Source of the DNA: Pseudomonas gingeri
Lineage (GTDB): Bacteria; Pseudomonadota; Gammaproteobacteria; Pseudomonadales; Pseudomonadaceae
Direction of reading: 5' to 3'
Assembly: GCF_013386165.1 (NCBI RefSeq)
Contig: NZ_JACAOS010000016.1
Coordinates: forward strand, 779,729-843,728
Length of the DNA stretch: 64,000 nt
Position numbers and translations under genes: made by a program. Every line of letters starts with the position of its first letter. Within the stretch, counting starts at the first letter, position 1. The notes beneath the pieces were generated by a model. The model saw nothing but the letters and a program-made list of their open reading frames with translations, was not told the DNA's origin and made no database searches. This document shows positions 9,849-18,620 of this stretch, one piece after another.

Positions 9849-11033
9849 TCAACCGCTTAGTTCGCCCAACGCCCGGGCCAGCAACTTCAGATCCTCGGCC
9901 GAGTTGGCCAACCCCGGCGTGACCCGGATGCAATTGCCATGGGCCGTGCCTTCGCGGGCCACGGTGAACAGGTTGTACTCCGTCAGCAGTCGGTCGACCA
10001 TCCGCTGCTGGTTCGGCTCATGCCGAAAGCGCAGCGAGGTGATGCCGCAATACAGCCGCGGATCATCCGGTGTCAGCACCTCGATCCCCGGCATCCCGCG
10101 TGCCGCGCTCACCCAGATATCCCGCAGGTAATTGAGCCGTGCGCCCTTGGCCGCCGAACCACCGAGTGCCCGATGTTCCTCGAAGACCAGGGGCAAGGTC
10201 ATCCAGGCCGGAATATTCGGCGTGCCATAGGGCGCGCGGGAGCGGATGTCGCTGATCGGGTAGCGGTCTTCGCCCATGTCCGGGTCGATATCCGCCAGGC
10301 GCGCTGGATCGATATAGATAAAGCCCAGGCTCAGGGGCGCGCCCATCCATTTCTGCAGGTTGAAACCGGCAAACAGGATACCCAGCGCGGCAAGGTTGAA
10401 ATCGATCTGGCCCAGGGCATGGGCGCCATCGAGGATCACATCCACCCCATGGTGACGGGCGGCGGTAGCGATGGCCTGGACCGGCATCACCAGCCCGCTG
10501 CGATGGGTGACGTAGGTCAGGGCCATCAGCTTCAGCCGGGGATAACGCTCGAATGCGTCCTGATAAGTCTCCACCAGGCTGGCGAAGCTCACCGGGACGG
10601 GATGGCTGATCTCGATCAGTTCGAGGCCGCGGTTGCGCGCCAGCCAGCGCATGGCGCCGAGGACGCTGGGGTATTCCTGGTCGCTGACCAATAGTTGATC
10701 GCCGGGCTGCAGGGCGTTGTAGTTGCGGATCAGTGAATGCAGGCCGTCGCTGGCGCAGCGGGTCAGGGCCACCGCTTCGTGATGAGTGCCCAGCAGATCG
10801 GCCAGTTGCGCACGAATCTCCAGGCTTTCGATGGTTTCGAAGCGCTGGCGCACATGCACCGAGTTGCTGCGGTTGATGAACTCGATATGGCCTTTGTACG
10901 CCTCCACGACACTGCGGGTCATGCGGCCGAAGTAGCCGTTTTCCAGGTTGATCGGGCCGGGCTCCACGTCATAGCGCGCAGCCACGCTGTGCCAGAAGTG
11001 TTCGTCGCGGGCGTGCTCTTCATTCCTCGGCAT
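9849..11033 (-). CDS. Class V PLP-dependent aminotransferase (isopenicillin-N-epimerase-like)
   Basis: Fold-type I PLP enzyme, 394 aa, close to the cysteine desulfurase / isopenicillin N epimerase group. The likely PLP lysine is K228 in FNLQKWMGAP and the cofactor-binding aspartate is D202 in LDGAHALGQ. An N-terminal ENGYFGRM and a mid DQEYPSVLGAMRW block agree with the group. There is no signal peptide. It is flanked by a REP element and, upstream, a small DUF3820 gene on the same strand 25 bases away. The substrate cannot be told from the sequence. Confidence 0.85.
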   Translation of the reverse strand: MPRNEEHARDEHFWHSVAARYDVEPGPINLENGYFGRMTRSVVEAYKGHIEFINRSNSVHVRQRFETIESLEIRAQLADLLGTHHEAVALTRCASDGLHSLIRNYNALQPGDQLLVSDQEYPSVLGAMRWLARNRGLELIEISHPVPVSFASLVETYQDAFERYPRLKLMALTYVTHRSGLVMPVQAIATAARHHGVDVILDGAHALGQIDFNLAALGILFAGFNLQKWMGAPLSLGFIYIDPARLADIDPDMGEDRYPISDIRSRAPYGTPNIPAWMTLPLVFEEHRALGGSAAKGARLNYLRDIWVSAARGMPGIEVLTPDDPRLYCGITSLRFRHEPNQQRMVDRLLTEYNLFTVAREGTAHGNCIRVTPGLANSAEDLKLLARALGELSG

Positions 11034-11058
11034 GGCGGTGCTTCTCTCGACAACGGGG

Positions 11059-11295
11059 TCAATGGCGGGGTTTGGGTTTGCCGTGTTTGGCGCGTAGCGG
11101 GTCGAGCAGGTCGGACAAACCGTTATGGTCGATCTCCTGCATCAAGGCCAGCAGGCCGCCCAGTTCGCCGTGGGGGAAACCCTCGCGAGCGAACCAGTTC
11201 AGATAAGGACCGGGCAGGTCGGCGATGATCCGTCCCTTGTATTTGCCGAACGGCATCTCGCGGGTGATCAGCAGTTCGAGTTTTTCGGGATTCAT
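11059..11295 (-). CDS. DUF3820 family small protein
   Basis: 78 aa. It shows the family hallmark MPFGKYKG near residues 14-21, then LPGPYLNWFAREGFP and GELGGLLALMQEIDHNGL. DUF3820 is listed as a putative quorum-sensing-regulated virulence factor in Pseudomonas, but its biochemical role is unknown. The start at 11295 is preferred; the extension from 11343 reads an unlikely leader. It probably shares a transcript with the downstream aminotransferase. Confidence 0.8.
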   Translation of the reverse strand: MNPEKLELLITREMPFGKYKGRIIADLPGPYLNWFAREGFPHGELGGLLALMQEIDHNGLSDLLDPLRAKHGKPKPRH

Positions 11296-11502
11296 GGGCA
11301 ACCTTGTCTTGCGCTGTTCCAGCGTCTTGAAAAATACAGGCATTCTGCATGCAGGCCAATTGACAGATCATGCAAATAACCGCCATACAGATACTTTGAA
11401 TATTTTTAAGTGGTTGAAATATATGTAAAAAAATACCGATCAGGGCTTGGCACGGTGACTGCAACAGTCCTTGCAACTTCCACCACCAGAAGGAATTGAG
11501 CC

Positions 11503-11967
11503 ATGACCAACATCAATAAAGAAGCCGTATCGATTCTCAACCATCTGATCGAAGTCAGCAAAGACGGTCAGAAAGGTTTTCAGACCTGTGCCGAAGATAT
11601 CAAGCACCCCGAGCTCAAGGCATTGTTCGTACAGCGTGCCAGCGAGTGCGCGAACTCGGCCATGCAACTGCAGGCCGAGGTGCGCAAACTGGGTGGCGAT
11701 CCGGAGACCTCCACCAGTGTCGCCGGTGATATGCACCGTCGCTGGGTTGACGTGAAGGCGCTGTTCACCGGCAAGGGTGAAGAGGCGGTGCTCAACGAAG
11801 CCGAGCGTGGTGAAGACCACGCCAAGAAAGCCTACAGCGAAGCACTGGTGAAGCTGGCCAAGTACAACCTGATGGGCCTCACCGATCTGGTGAACCGTCA
11901 GTACCAGGGTGTGTTGCGCAACCATGACCAGGTCAAGGCGCTGCGTAACATCGCTCGCGCCAGCTAA
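11503..11967 (+). CDS. PA2169-family four-helix-bundle protein (DUF2383)
   Basis: 154 aa, almost all helical, no signal peptide. It has the ferritin-like DUF2383 pattern: NHLIEVSKDGQKGFQTCAEDI at the N-terminus, RASECANSAMQLQAEV in the middle, and a final LVNRQYQGVLRNHDQVK helix. Members are often stress or stationary-phase proteins in Pseudomonas. An AAGGA ribosome site precedes the ATG, and a strong terminator follows, so it is a single-gene unit. The precise function is unknown. Confidence 0.85.
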   Translation: MTNINKEAVSILNHLIEVSKDGQKGFQTCAEDIKHPELKALFVQRASECANSAMQLQAEVRKLGGDPETSTSVAGDMHRRWVDVKALFTGKGEEAVLNEAERGEDHAKKAYSEALVKLAKYNLMGLTDLVNRQYQGVLRNHDQVKALRNIARAS

Positions 11968-11982
11968 GTCGGCTGCTGCAAT

Positions 11983-12011
11983 AAAAAACGCCGGTTGATC
12001 CGGCGTTTTTT
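11983..12011 (+). terminator. Terminator after the DUF2383 gene
   Basis: Twelve-base perfect stem AAAAAACGCCGG / CCGGCGTTTTTT with loop TTGAT; usable in both directions. Confidence 0.9.
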
Positions 12012-12038
12012 ATTGGATGGTTGTGCAAGCTTCACCGT

Positions 12039-12119
12039 CGCCATCGCCAGCAAGCCGGCTCCCACAAAAAACGCGGCAGACGCTGATCCTGTGGGAGCTG
12101 GCTTGCCAGCGATGAGGCC
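12039..12119. repeat. REPIN of the AGCCGGCT subtype
   Basis: Facing arms CATCGCCAGCAAGCCGGCTC and GAGCTGGCTTGCCAGCGATG with the same spacer type as 5649-5725. It lies between convergent genes. Confidence 0.8.
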
Positions 12120-12134
12120 ATCATGGACGCATGA

Positions 12135-12605
12135 TCAGCCGATGGTGATCGGCGGTGGGCTGGTCAGGGTCACGGTCTGTTGCTTGCGCGGCGCGAGGAT
12201 CTCGGCCTCGCCGTCGACCACCAGTTCCTCGCGCTGGTTGAACACGCGAGTGGCGATGCGTACGCGGAATTTCGGCAGCTTCTCGAGGATCTCCAGGCGC
12301 ACCGTCAGGGTGTCGCCGATCTTCACCGGCTTCTGGAAACTCATCTGCTGGCCCAGGTAGATGGTGCCCGGCCCGGGTAGCTCGCAGGCCACCGCGGCGC
12401 TGATCAGCGCACCGCTGAACATGCCGTGGGCGATACGCTCCTTGAACATGCTCGCCGCAGCGAATTCGGCGTCCAGGTGCACCGGGTTGTGATCGCCGGA
12501 CATGGCGGCGAACAACTGGATATCGCGCTCTTCAACGGTCTTGCTGTAGCTGGCGGTCTGGCCGACTTCAAGGGCTTCGTAAGGCGTGTTGGTAACCTGG
12601 GTCAT
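12135..12605 (-). CDS. (R)-specific enoyl-CoA hydratase, MaoC family (PhaJ1-like)
   Basis: 156 aa hot-dog-fold hydratase that would hydrate 2-enoyl-CoA to (R)-3-hydroxyacyl-CoA, linking beta-oxidation to polyhydroxyalkanoate synthesis. The catalytic pair is D38 and H43 in SGDHNPVHLD, the MaoC hydratase-2 motif. The following helix MFKERIAHGMF is also typical. The order hydratase, alpha/beta hydrolase, fadD, fadD matches the PA3302-PA3299 locus of P. aeruginosa, where the hydratase is PhaJ1. The assignment to PhaJ1 rests on that synteny as I remember it. Confidence 0.85.
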   Translation of the reverse strand: MTQVTNTPYEALEVGQTASYSKTVEERDIQLFAAMSGDHNPVHLDAEFAAASMFKERIAHGMFSGALISAAVACELPGPGTIYLGQQMSFQKPVKIGDTLTVRLEILEKLPKFRVRIATRVFNQREELVVDGEAEILAPRKQQTVTLTSPPPITIG

Positions 12606-12676
12606 CGCAAGGGGATCCTGTTAGGTGTTATCTAAAATCAACGGATTGATCTTAAGGAAAATAATTGAGCCGGCGA

Positions 12677-13621
12677 TCATTCCGAGCGCGACGGTCGACG
12701 GTGGGCCAGGGCCTGTTCCAGCCACTGGATCAGGTCGCGGGTGACGTCCTCGCGGTGGGTCTCGTTGAACACTTCATGCCGTGCCTGTGGGTAGACGTTC
12801 AATTGCAGGTTCTGGCTACCGGCGGCGCGCAAAGCGTCGGCCAGATCCTTGAGACGCTTGCCTTCGCTGACCGGATCACATTCGCCGCCGATCACCAGCA
12901 GCGGCAGGCCCTGATCGATCTGGGCAAGGTTTTTCGCCTTGCTGATCTGTTGCAGGCCGCCGAGCAGATCAATCCACAATTGGTTGGTACAACGGAAGCC
13001 GCACAGCGGGTCGTTGACGTATTTGTCCACTTCATCCGGGTCACGGCTCAGCCAGTCGAAGGCCGTGCGGTTGGGTTTGAAGGCCTTGTTGAACGAACCG
13101 AAGGACAGCCAATCGATCAGCGCGCTGCGTCCGGTGGGCCCCTGGCGCCAGCGTTCGAAGCGGGCAATCGCGGCGGCCGCGCGGTACAGCGCCACCGGCT
13201 GGAAGTTCGAGCCGCTGAGGACCGCGCCCTGCAAGCTGGCACTGTGGTGCAGCAGGTAGGCCTGGGCGATGTAGCTGCCCATGCTGTGGCCGAGCAGGAT
13301 GATCGGCACCCCCGGGTGCTCTTCGCCGATGCGCTGGTTGAGGCTGGCCAGGTCACTGACCACCGCGCACCAGCCGTCCTGGTCGGCGTAGTGGCCGAGC
13401 ACCCCGTGTTCGGCGGTCTTGCCGTGGCCACGCTGGTCGAAGGCGTACAAACCATGGCCGGCGGCGCACAGGGCCTCGGCCAGGCGGGCGTAGCGTCCGC
13501 TGTGCTCGGCCATGCCGTGGGACAGCAGGATCAAGGCTTTCGGGCTGCCGTCCGGCAACCAGCGATTGACGTACAGGCGGCTGTGGTCACTCACGGTCAG
13601 CCAGAAGGTGTCATGGATCAT
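12677..13621 (-). CDS. Alpha/beta hydrolase, monoacylglycerol lipase / lysophospholipase type
   Basis: 314 aa serine hydrolase of the Hydrolase_4 group. The HGMAEHSGRY oxyanion block is at residues 35-44, the nucleophile is S113 in GHSMG, the acid is the Asp in GGECDPVS and the His in QARHEVFNE. There is no signal peptide. The start at 13621 has AAGGA upstream; the 47-residue extension to 13762 is not supported. It is divergent from fadD2 and probably releases fatty acids for activation by the neighbouring ligases. Confidence 0.87.
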   Translation of the reverse strand: MIHDTFWLTVSDHSRLYVNRWLPDGSPKALILLSHGMAEHSGRYARLAEALCAAGHGLYAFDQRGHGKTAEHGVLGHYADQDGWCAVVSDLASLNQRIGEEHPGVPIILLGHSMGSYIAQAYLLHHSASLQGAVLSGSNFQPVALYRAAAAIARFERWRQGPTGRSALIDWLSFGSFNKAFKPNRTAFDWLSRDPDEVDKYVNDPLCGFRCTNQLWIDLLGGLQQISKAKNLAQIDQGLPLLVIGGECDPVSEGKRLKDLADALRAAGSQNLQLNVYPQARHEVFNETHREDVTRDLIQWLEQALAHRRPSRSE

Positions 13622-13857
13622 GGCGGTTCCTTTGCACGGGGACGAGACGGACATCGGCCTGGGCGCGTTGTCGCTCCATTGTATAGCGCATCCTCGCACA
13701 GGAAGCAGACCCTGCCGCGCATTGGCAGCAAGATTCATGATGTTAATGACTGTGTCTGGCATGTTTGCCTGATCCGCGTTAACTGCTAACGTCCGCTAAG
13801 CACCGCTTTTTTCGCCCTGGCGCGCAGGCGGCCCCGCAGAGGCTCAGGTAAGAGGAC

Positions 13858-13865
13858 AAAAACAA
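13858..13865 (+). promoter_or_regulatory. Candidate Crc/Hfq motif at the first fadD start
   Basis: AAAAACAA fits AANAANAA, lies between the AGAGGA ribosome site and the start codon, and its last base is the A of the ATG at 13865. Confidence 0.4.
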
Positions 13866-15553
13866 TGCAACCTGATTTCTGGAATGACAAACGCCCCACC
13901 GGCGTACCCCTGGACATCGACCTGGGCGCTTACAAGTCGGTGATCGAGGTGTTCGAGCGCTCCTGCAAGAAGTTCGCTGACCGTCCGGCGTTCAGCAATA
14001 TGGGCGTGACCCTGACCTACGCCGAGCTCGAGCGCTACAGCGCGGCGTTCGCCGGTTACCTGCAAAGCCACACCGAACTGCAACCGGGCGACCGCATCGC
14101 GGTGCAGTTGCCCAACGTCCTGCATTATCCGATTGCCGTGTTCGGCGCGTTGCGCGCCGGGCTGATCGTGGTCAACACCAATCCGCTGTACACCGTTCGC
14201 GAGATGCGTCATCAGTTCAAGGATTCCGGCGCCCGCGCGCTGGTGTATCTGAACCTGTTCGGCCAGCGGGTCCAGGAAGTGCTGCCCGATACCCAGATCG
14301 AGTACCTGATCGAGGCGAGGATGGGCGACCTGATGCCCGCTGCCAAGGGTTGGCTGACCAACCTGGTGGTGGACAAGGTGAAGAAGCTGGTCCCAGCCTA
14401 CGATCTGCCCCAGGCGACCTCGTTCAAGAGCGCCTTGCGCCTGGGCCGTGGTCACGGAATCCGACCATTGAACGCCAGCCTGGAGGATATCGCGGTGTTG
14501 CAATACACCGGCGGCACCACGGGGCTGGCCAAGGGCGCGATGCTCACCCATGGCAACCTGGTGGCGAACATGCAGCAGGCCCGGGGCTGTCTGTCCCAGC
14601 CGGGGCCCGATGGCCAGCCACTGCTCAAGGAAGGCCAGGAGGTGATGATCGCGCCGCTGCCGCTGTACCACATCTATGCGTTCACCGCGAACTGCATGTG
14701 CATGATGGTCACCGGCAATCACAACGTGCTGATCAGCAATCCGCGGGACATCGGCGCGTTTATCAAGGAATTGAAAAACTGGCGGTTCTCCGCGCTGCTG
14801 GGGCTCAATACCCTGTTCGTGGCCTTGATGGAGCATCCCGAGTTCAAGACCCTGGATTTTTCCAACCTGAAACTCACCAACTCCGGGGGCACCGCGCTGG
14901 TCAAGGCCACCGCCGAGCGCTGGCACACGCTCACCGGCTGTCGTATCACCGAAGGCTACGGCTTGACCGAGACTTCGCCGATTGCCTGCACCAACCCCTA
15001 TGGCGACAAGGGCAAGCTTGGCACGGTGGGCCTGCCGGTGCCCGGCACCGCCTTGAAGGTCATCGATGACGATGGGGTCGAGCAGCCATTGGGTGAGCGC
15101 GGCGAGTTGTGCATCAAGGGGCCGCAGGTGATGAAGGGCTACTGGCAGCAGGCGGAGGCCACCGAACAGGTGCTCGATGCCGAGGGCTGGTTCAAGACCG
15201 GCGATGTCGCGGTGATCGAACCGGACGGCTTCGTACGCATCGTCGACCGCAAGAAAGACATGATCATCGTTTCCGGTTTCAACGTGTACCCCAATGAAAT
15301 CGAAGACGTGGTGATGGCCCACCCGAAGGTTGCCAATTGTGCGGTGATCGGTGTCCCGGACGAGCGTTCCGGCGAGGCGGTGAAGTTGTTCGTGGTGGCA
15401 CGGGACTCGGGGGTCAGCCTCGAAGAGCTGAAGGTCTACTGCAAGGAAAACTTTACCGGCTACAAGGTGCCCAAGCACATCGTGCTGCGCGATTCGCTGC
15501 CGATGACGGCGGTGGGCAAGATTCTGCGGCGGGAGCTGCGGGATATCGCCTAG
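13865..15553 (+). CDS. fadD2: Long-chain fatty acid--CoA ligase (FadD2-like)
   Basis: 562 aa acyl-CoA synthetase that activates fatty acids with ATP and CoA at the inner face of the membrane for beta-oxidation. AMP-binding motifs are YTGGTTGLAKGAML near residue 215 and EGYGLTETSP near 365. The FACS motif begins GWFKTGDVAVIEPDGF and continues VDRKKDMIIVSGFNVYPNE; the C-terminal catalytic Lys is in VGKILRRELR. Length matches E. coli FadD (561 aa). By synteny it is the fadD2 position. The upstream ribosome site is AGAGGA. Confidence 0.93.
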   Translation: MQPDFWNDKRPTGVPLDIDLGAYKSVIEVFERSCKKFADRPAFSNMGVTLTYAELERYSAAFAGYLQSHTELQPGDRIAVQLPNVLHYPIAVFGALRAGLIVVNTNPLYTVREMRHQFKDSGARALVYLNLFGQRVQEVLPDTQIEYLIEARMGDLMPAAKGWLTNLVVDKVKKLVPAYDLPQATSFKSALRLGRGHGIRPLNASLEDIAVLQYTGGTTGLAKGAMLTHGNLVANMQQARGCLSQPGPDGQPLLKEGQEVMIAPLPLYHIYAFTANCMCMMVTGNHNVLISNPRDIGAFIKELKNWRFSALLGLNTLFVALMEHPEFKTLDFSNLKLTNSGGTALVKATAERWHTLTGCRITEGYGLTETSPIACTNPYGDKGKLGTVGLPVPGTALKVIDDDGVEQPLGERGELCIKGPQVMKGYWQQAEATEQVLDAEGWFKTGDVAVIEPDGFVRIVDRKKDMIIVSGFNVYPNEIEDVVMAHPKVANCAVIGVPDERSGEAVKLFVVARDSGVSLEELKVYCKENFTGYKVPKHIVLRDSLPMTAVGKILRRELRDIA

Positions 15554-15890
15554 GCCGCAATAGCGGTGGCGTTATTGAGAGACCCTTCGCGGCGGTCCGG
15601 GGTGCCGGGCCGCCGCGAAGCTTTTTGGGGGCCGAAATCCCCAGTCCAGAGCGAAATTCAAGCAAATAGAATTTTTACTCTAAAAGTGACCATTGGTGTT
15701 TCTTGAGTCATGTTTGTGACCATGAGGGCCACGTTTGGCTCTAGGCGACCTATGGCAAAGCTGCTACTCTCGGCGCGCTTTGTGACTTCTCGGCGTAAGT
15801 TAAAGCCGGATTCACCCAATAAAAAACACAGACAAATAATAATCGCATCAAATGCGGTGCTGAATTCGCGTTGCCGAGGAGTAGGCTTCC
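15554..15890. other. Gene-free stretch between the two fadD genes
   Basis: The first 75 bases hold the fadD2 terminator. The rest is AT-richer and presumably carries the fadD1 promoter; an AATAATAA motif lies at 15835-15842 and the ribosome site GAGGAG just before 15891. No gene, RNA or PsrA-type palindrome was recognised. Confidence 0.5.
15585..15626 (+). terminator. Terminator after fadD2
   Basis: Perfect eleven-base stem CTTCGCGGCGG / CCGCCGCGAAG with a 14-base loop, then five T residues. Confidence 0.8.
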
Positions 15891-17588
15891 ATGATCGAAG
15901 ACTTTTGGAAGGATAAGTACCCTGCTGGGATTGCTGCCGATATCAATCCCGACGAGTACCCGAATGTTCAGACGGTATTGAAACAGTCTTGCCAACGATT
16001 CGCCAGCAAGCCGGCCTTCAGCAACCTGGGCAAGACACTCACCTACGGTGAGCTGTACGAACTGTCGGGCGCTTTTGCCGCTTACCTGCAACAGCACACC
16101 GACCTGCAACCCGGTGATCGCATCGCCGTGCAGTTGCCCAATCTGCTGCAATATCCCGTCGCGGTCTTCGGCGCCATTCGCGCCGGCCTGATCGTGGTCA
16201 ACACCAACCCGCTGTACACCGCGCGGGAAATGGAACACCAATTCAACGACTCCGGCGCCAAGGCCCTGGTGTGCCTGGCGAACATGGCGCACCTGGCTGA
16301 AACCGTGGTGCCCAAAACCGGCGTCAAGCACGTCATCGTCACTGAAGTCGCCGACCTGTTGCCGCCGCTCAAGCGCCTGCTGATCAACAGCGTCATCAAG
16401 TACGTGAAGAAGATGGTCCCGGCTTATCACCTGCCCAAGGCCGTCAAGTTCAACGACGTGCTGAGCAAGGGCCATGGCCAGCCGGTCAATGAAGCCAACC
16501 CGCTCAGCAGTGACGTTGCCGTATTGCAATACACCGGCGGCACCACCGGCGTGGCCAAGGGCGCAATGCTGACCCACCGCAACCTGGTGGCGAACATGCT
16601 GCAGTGCAAGGCACTGATGGGCTCGGACCTCAATGAAGGCTGCGAGATCGTCATTACCCCTCTGCCGCTTTACCACATCTATGCCTTCACCTTTCATTGC
16701 ATGGCGATGATGCTGATCGGCAACCACAACATCCTGATCAGCAACCCACGTGACTTGTCGGCGATGGTCAAGGAACTGTCGAAGTGGAAGTTCAGTGGCT
16801 TTGTCGGCCTGAACACCCTGTTCGTGGCGCTGTGCAACAACGAGGGGTTCCGCAAGCTGGACTTCTCCGCGCTCAAGGTCACCCTGTCCGGCGGCATGGC
16901 CCTGCAACTGGCCGCGGCCGAGCGTTGGAAAGCGGTGACCGGTTGTGCGATCTGCGAAGGTTACGGCATGACCGAAACCAGCCCGGTGGCGACGGTGAAC
17001 CCGAGCCAGAGCATCCAGATCGGCACCATCGGCATTCCGGTGCCTTCGACCCTGTGCAAAGTGGTCAACGATGCCGGGGAAGAACAGGCCCTGGGCGAAA
17101 TCGGCGAGCTGTGCATCAAGGGCCCGCAGGTGATGAAGGGCTACTGGCAGCGCCAGGACGCTACCGACGAAATCCTCGACAGCGAAGGCTGGTTGAAGAC
17201 CGGCGATATCGCGATCATCCAGCCGGACGGCTACATGCGGATCGTCGACCGCAAGAAGGACATGATCCTGGTGTCGGGCTTCAACGTCTATCCGAACGAA
17301 CTGGAAGACGTGCTGGCGACCCTGCCGGGCGTGCTGCAATGCGCGGCCATCGGCGTACCGGACGAGAAGTCGGGGGAGGTCATCAAGATCTTCATCGTCG
17401 CCAAGCCGGGCGTGACCCTGACCAAGGACCAGGTGATGGAACACATGCGCGCCAACGTCACCGGCTACAAGGTGCCCAAGTTCGTCGAGTTCCGTGATGC
17501 GCTGCCCACCACCAACGTCGGCAAGATCCTGCGTCGCGAGCTGCGTGATGCCGAACTCAAGAAGCTGGGCCTGAAGAAAATCGCCTGA
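15891..17588 (+). CDS. fadD1: Long-chain fatty acid--CoA ligase (FadD1-like)
   Basis: 565 aa, clearly paralogous to the preceding ligase: both share the N-terminal KPAFSNLGKTLTYGEL type block, YTGGTTGVAKGAML, GYGMTETSP, and the FACS block beginning GWLKTGDIAIIQPDGY. In P. aeruginosa the two tandem enzymes differ in chain-length preference and regulation. It has its own promoter region and a GAGGAG ribosome site, so it is probably controlled apart from fadD2. A bidirectional terminator follows. Confidence 0.94.
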   Translation: MIEDFWKDKYPAGIAADINPDEYPNVQTVLKQSCQRFASKPAFSNLGKTLTYGELYELSGAFAAYLQQHTDLQPGDRIAVQLPNLLQYPVAVFGAIRAGLIVVNTNPLYTAREMEHQFNDSGAKALVCLANMAHLAETVVPKTGVKHVIVTEVADLLPPLKRLLINSVIKYVKKMVPAYHLPKAVKFNDVLSKGHGQPVNEANPLSSDVAVLQYTGGTTGVAKGAMLTHRNLVANMLQCKALMGSDLNEGCEIVITPLPLYHIYAFTFHCMAMMLIGNHNILISNPRDLSAMVKELSKWKFSGFVGLNTLFVALCNNEGFRKLDFSALKVTLSGGMALQLAAAERWKAVTGCAICEGYGMTETSPVATVNPSQSIQIGTIGIPVPSTLCKVVNDAGEEQALGEIGELCIKGPQVMKGYWQRQDATDEILDSEGWLKTGDIAIIQPDGYMRIVDRKKDMILVSGFNVYPNELEDVLATLPGVLQCAAIGVPDEKSGEVIKIFIVAKPGVTLTKDQVMEHMRANVTGYKVPKFVEFRDALPTTNVGKILRRELRDAELKKLGLKKIA

Positions 17589-17604
17589 TCCTACAGGTAA
17601 AAAC

Positions 17605-17633
17605 GACAAAGCCCCGCACTGCGGGGCTTTGTC
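17605..17633. terminator. Bidirectional terminator between fadD1 and a convergent gene
   Basis: Perfect 13-base stem GACAAAGCCCCGC / GCGGGGCTTTGTC with a three-base loop; the AAA/TTT runs inside the stem serve both strands. Confidence 0.85.
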
Positions 17634-17651
17634 ATTTGTAGCCGGGGCTGT

Positions 17652-18032
17652 TCAGCGCTGCTGGAACGGCGCGAAGTCCACACCGGTGCCGGCCGGGCGC
17701 ACGTCCTTGAGGAACGAGTCCTTGTCGGCGCTCAGTTCCAGGCTCAGGGTCGGTCGGCGCTTGCCGGCGTTGCGTACCACCAGGCCTTCCATCTTCTCGC
17801 GCAGGAACGCCGTGGTCACCTTCAGGTGCAGCAACTGGTCGGTGCTCGGGGTGTGCAGCAACAGGTGCACCCATTCGTATTGCCCGATCGCCAGGCGTGC
17901 CACCGGGATATCGAACCACCAGATGTTCTTGTTGCGGTTCAGTTCGGTGAAATGACAGTTGTTGACGCCCAGCACCGCGCCGCCCAGTTCCTGGTTGCGG
18001 CGGGCAATGGCCTGCTTTTTATCGAGTTTCAT
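17652..18032 (-). CDS. Conserved hypothetical protein downstream of fadD1
   Basis: 126 aa, no signal peptide or membrane segment. It starts MKLDKKQAIARRNQELGG and contains NCHFTELNRNKNIWWFDIP and a basic C-terminal part. I do not recognise a characterised family. A gene of this type sits beside fadD1 in P. aeruginosa as well (PA3298 position, from memory). The start at 18032 gives the conserved-looking N-terminus; the ORF open to 18530 is an antisense artefact over csbD. Confidence 0.7.
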   Translation of the reverse strand: MKLDKKQAIARRNQELGGAVLGVNNCHFTELNRNKNIWWFDIPVARLAIGQYEWVHLLLHTPSTDQLLHLKVTTAFLREKMEGLVVRNAGKRRPTLSLELSADKDSFLKDVRPAGTGVDFAPFQQR

Positions 18033-18242
18033 GACTTTCCTACCGTTATCGATTTTCAGCGCAGCAGCCTGAATCTGGTGCGCATTCTCGGGGGTTGGCG
18101 GGCAAACATAAAGGCAAACCTGAATTCTTCGATGAAAAGCCCCGTGCAAACACTCACTGAAAAAAAATGAAACTCCGCGCGCAGGCCTCGGGTCAACCTT
18201 ATGTCGAGACATGACACCCGCATTTCTTATTGGAGAAATATC

Positions 18243-18434
18243 ATGAGCAGCACCAGCGATAAAATCAAAGGCACGGCGAACGAAGCGGTGGGTAACGTCA
18301 AGCAAGCCGTCGGCAAGGCCACCGGCAACAACCAGATGCGCGCCGAAGGCAAGGCCCAGGAACTCAAGGGCGATGCCCAGAAGGCCGTCGGTAAAACCAA
18401 GGACGCCATCAAGAAAGGCGTCGACCGAGCCTGA
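18243..18434 (+). CDS. CsbD-family stress protein
   Basis: 63 aa, highly charged and Ala/Lys/Gly-rich, with the CsbD pattern DKIKGTANEAVGNVKQAVGKATG followed by AEGKAQELKGDAQKAVGKTKDA. The family is induced by general stress in many bacteria (sigma-B in Bacillus); the mechanism is unknown. The ATG at 18243 has GGAG eight bases upstream. It is a single-gene unit closed by a terminator. Confidence 0.9.
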   Translation: MSSTSDKIKGTANEAVGNVKQAVGKATGNNQMRAEGKAQELKGDAQKAVGKTKDAIKKGVDRA

Positions 18435-18455
18435 CCCTTCGGGGAGCGGACCGTG

Positions 18456-18480
18456 CGGCCATCCCAGGATGGCCGTTTTT
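18456..18480 (+). terminator. Terminator after csbD-like gene
   Basis: Nine-base perfect stem CGGCCATCC / GGATGGCCG, two-base loop as written, then five T residues. Confidence 0.85.
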
Positions 18481-18620
18481 GCGTGGCGGCTACACGGGTT
18501 AAGATCGAGAAACGCTTTGAGGGTCGCCAACGGCGTTGCTTTGCGTTAGAAAGAGCTGTGTCGGAACACCCTTTGAGTCGCCTTGACTCGCTACCTCTAT
18601 TTGCGGCGAAAGGAGACGCT

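Noticed and set aside
12665..13789. Plus-strand ORF of 374 codons over the alpha/beta hydrolase
   Set aside because: The minus-strand frame has an intact GHSMG hydrolase; the other is an antisense shadow.
18453..18620. N-terminal extension of the YihY protein
   Set aside because: It runs through the csbD terminator; AAAGGAG before 18621 marks the true start.
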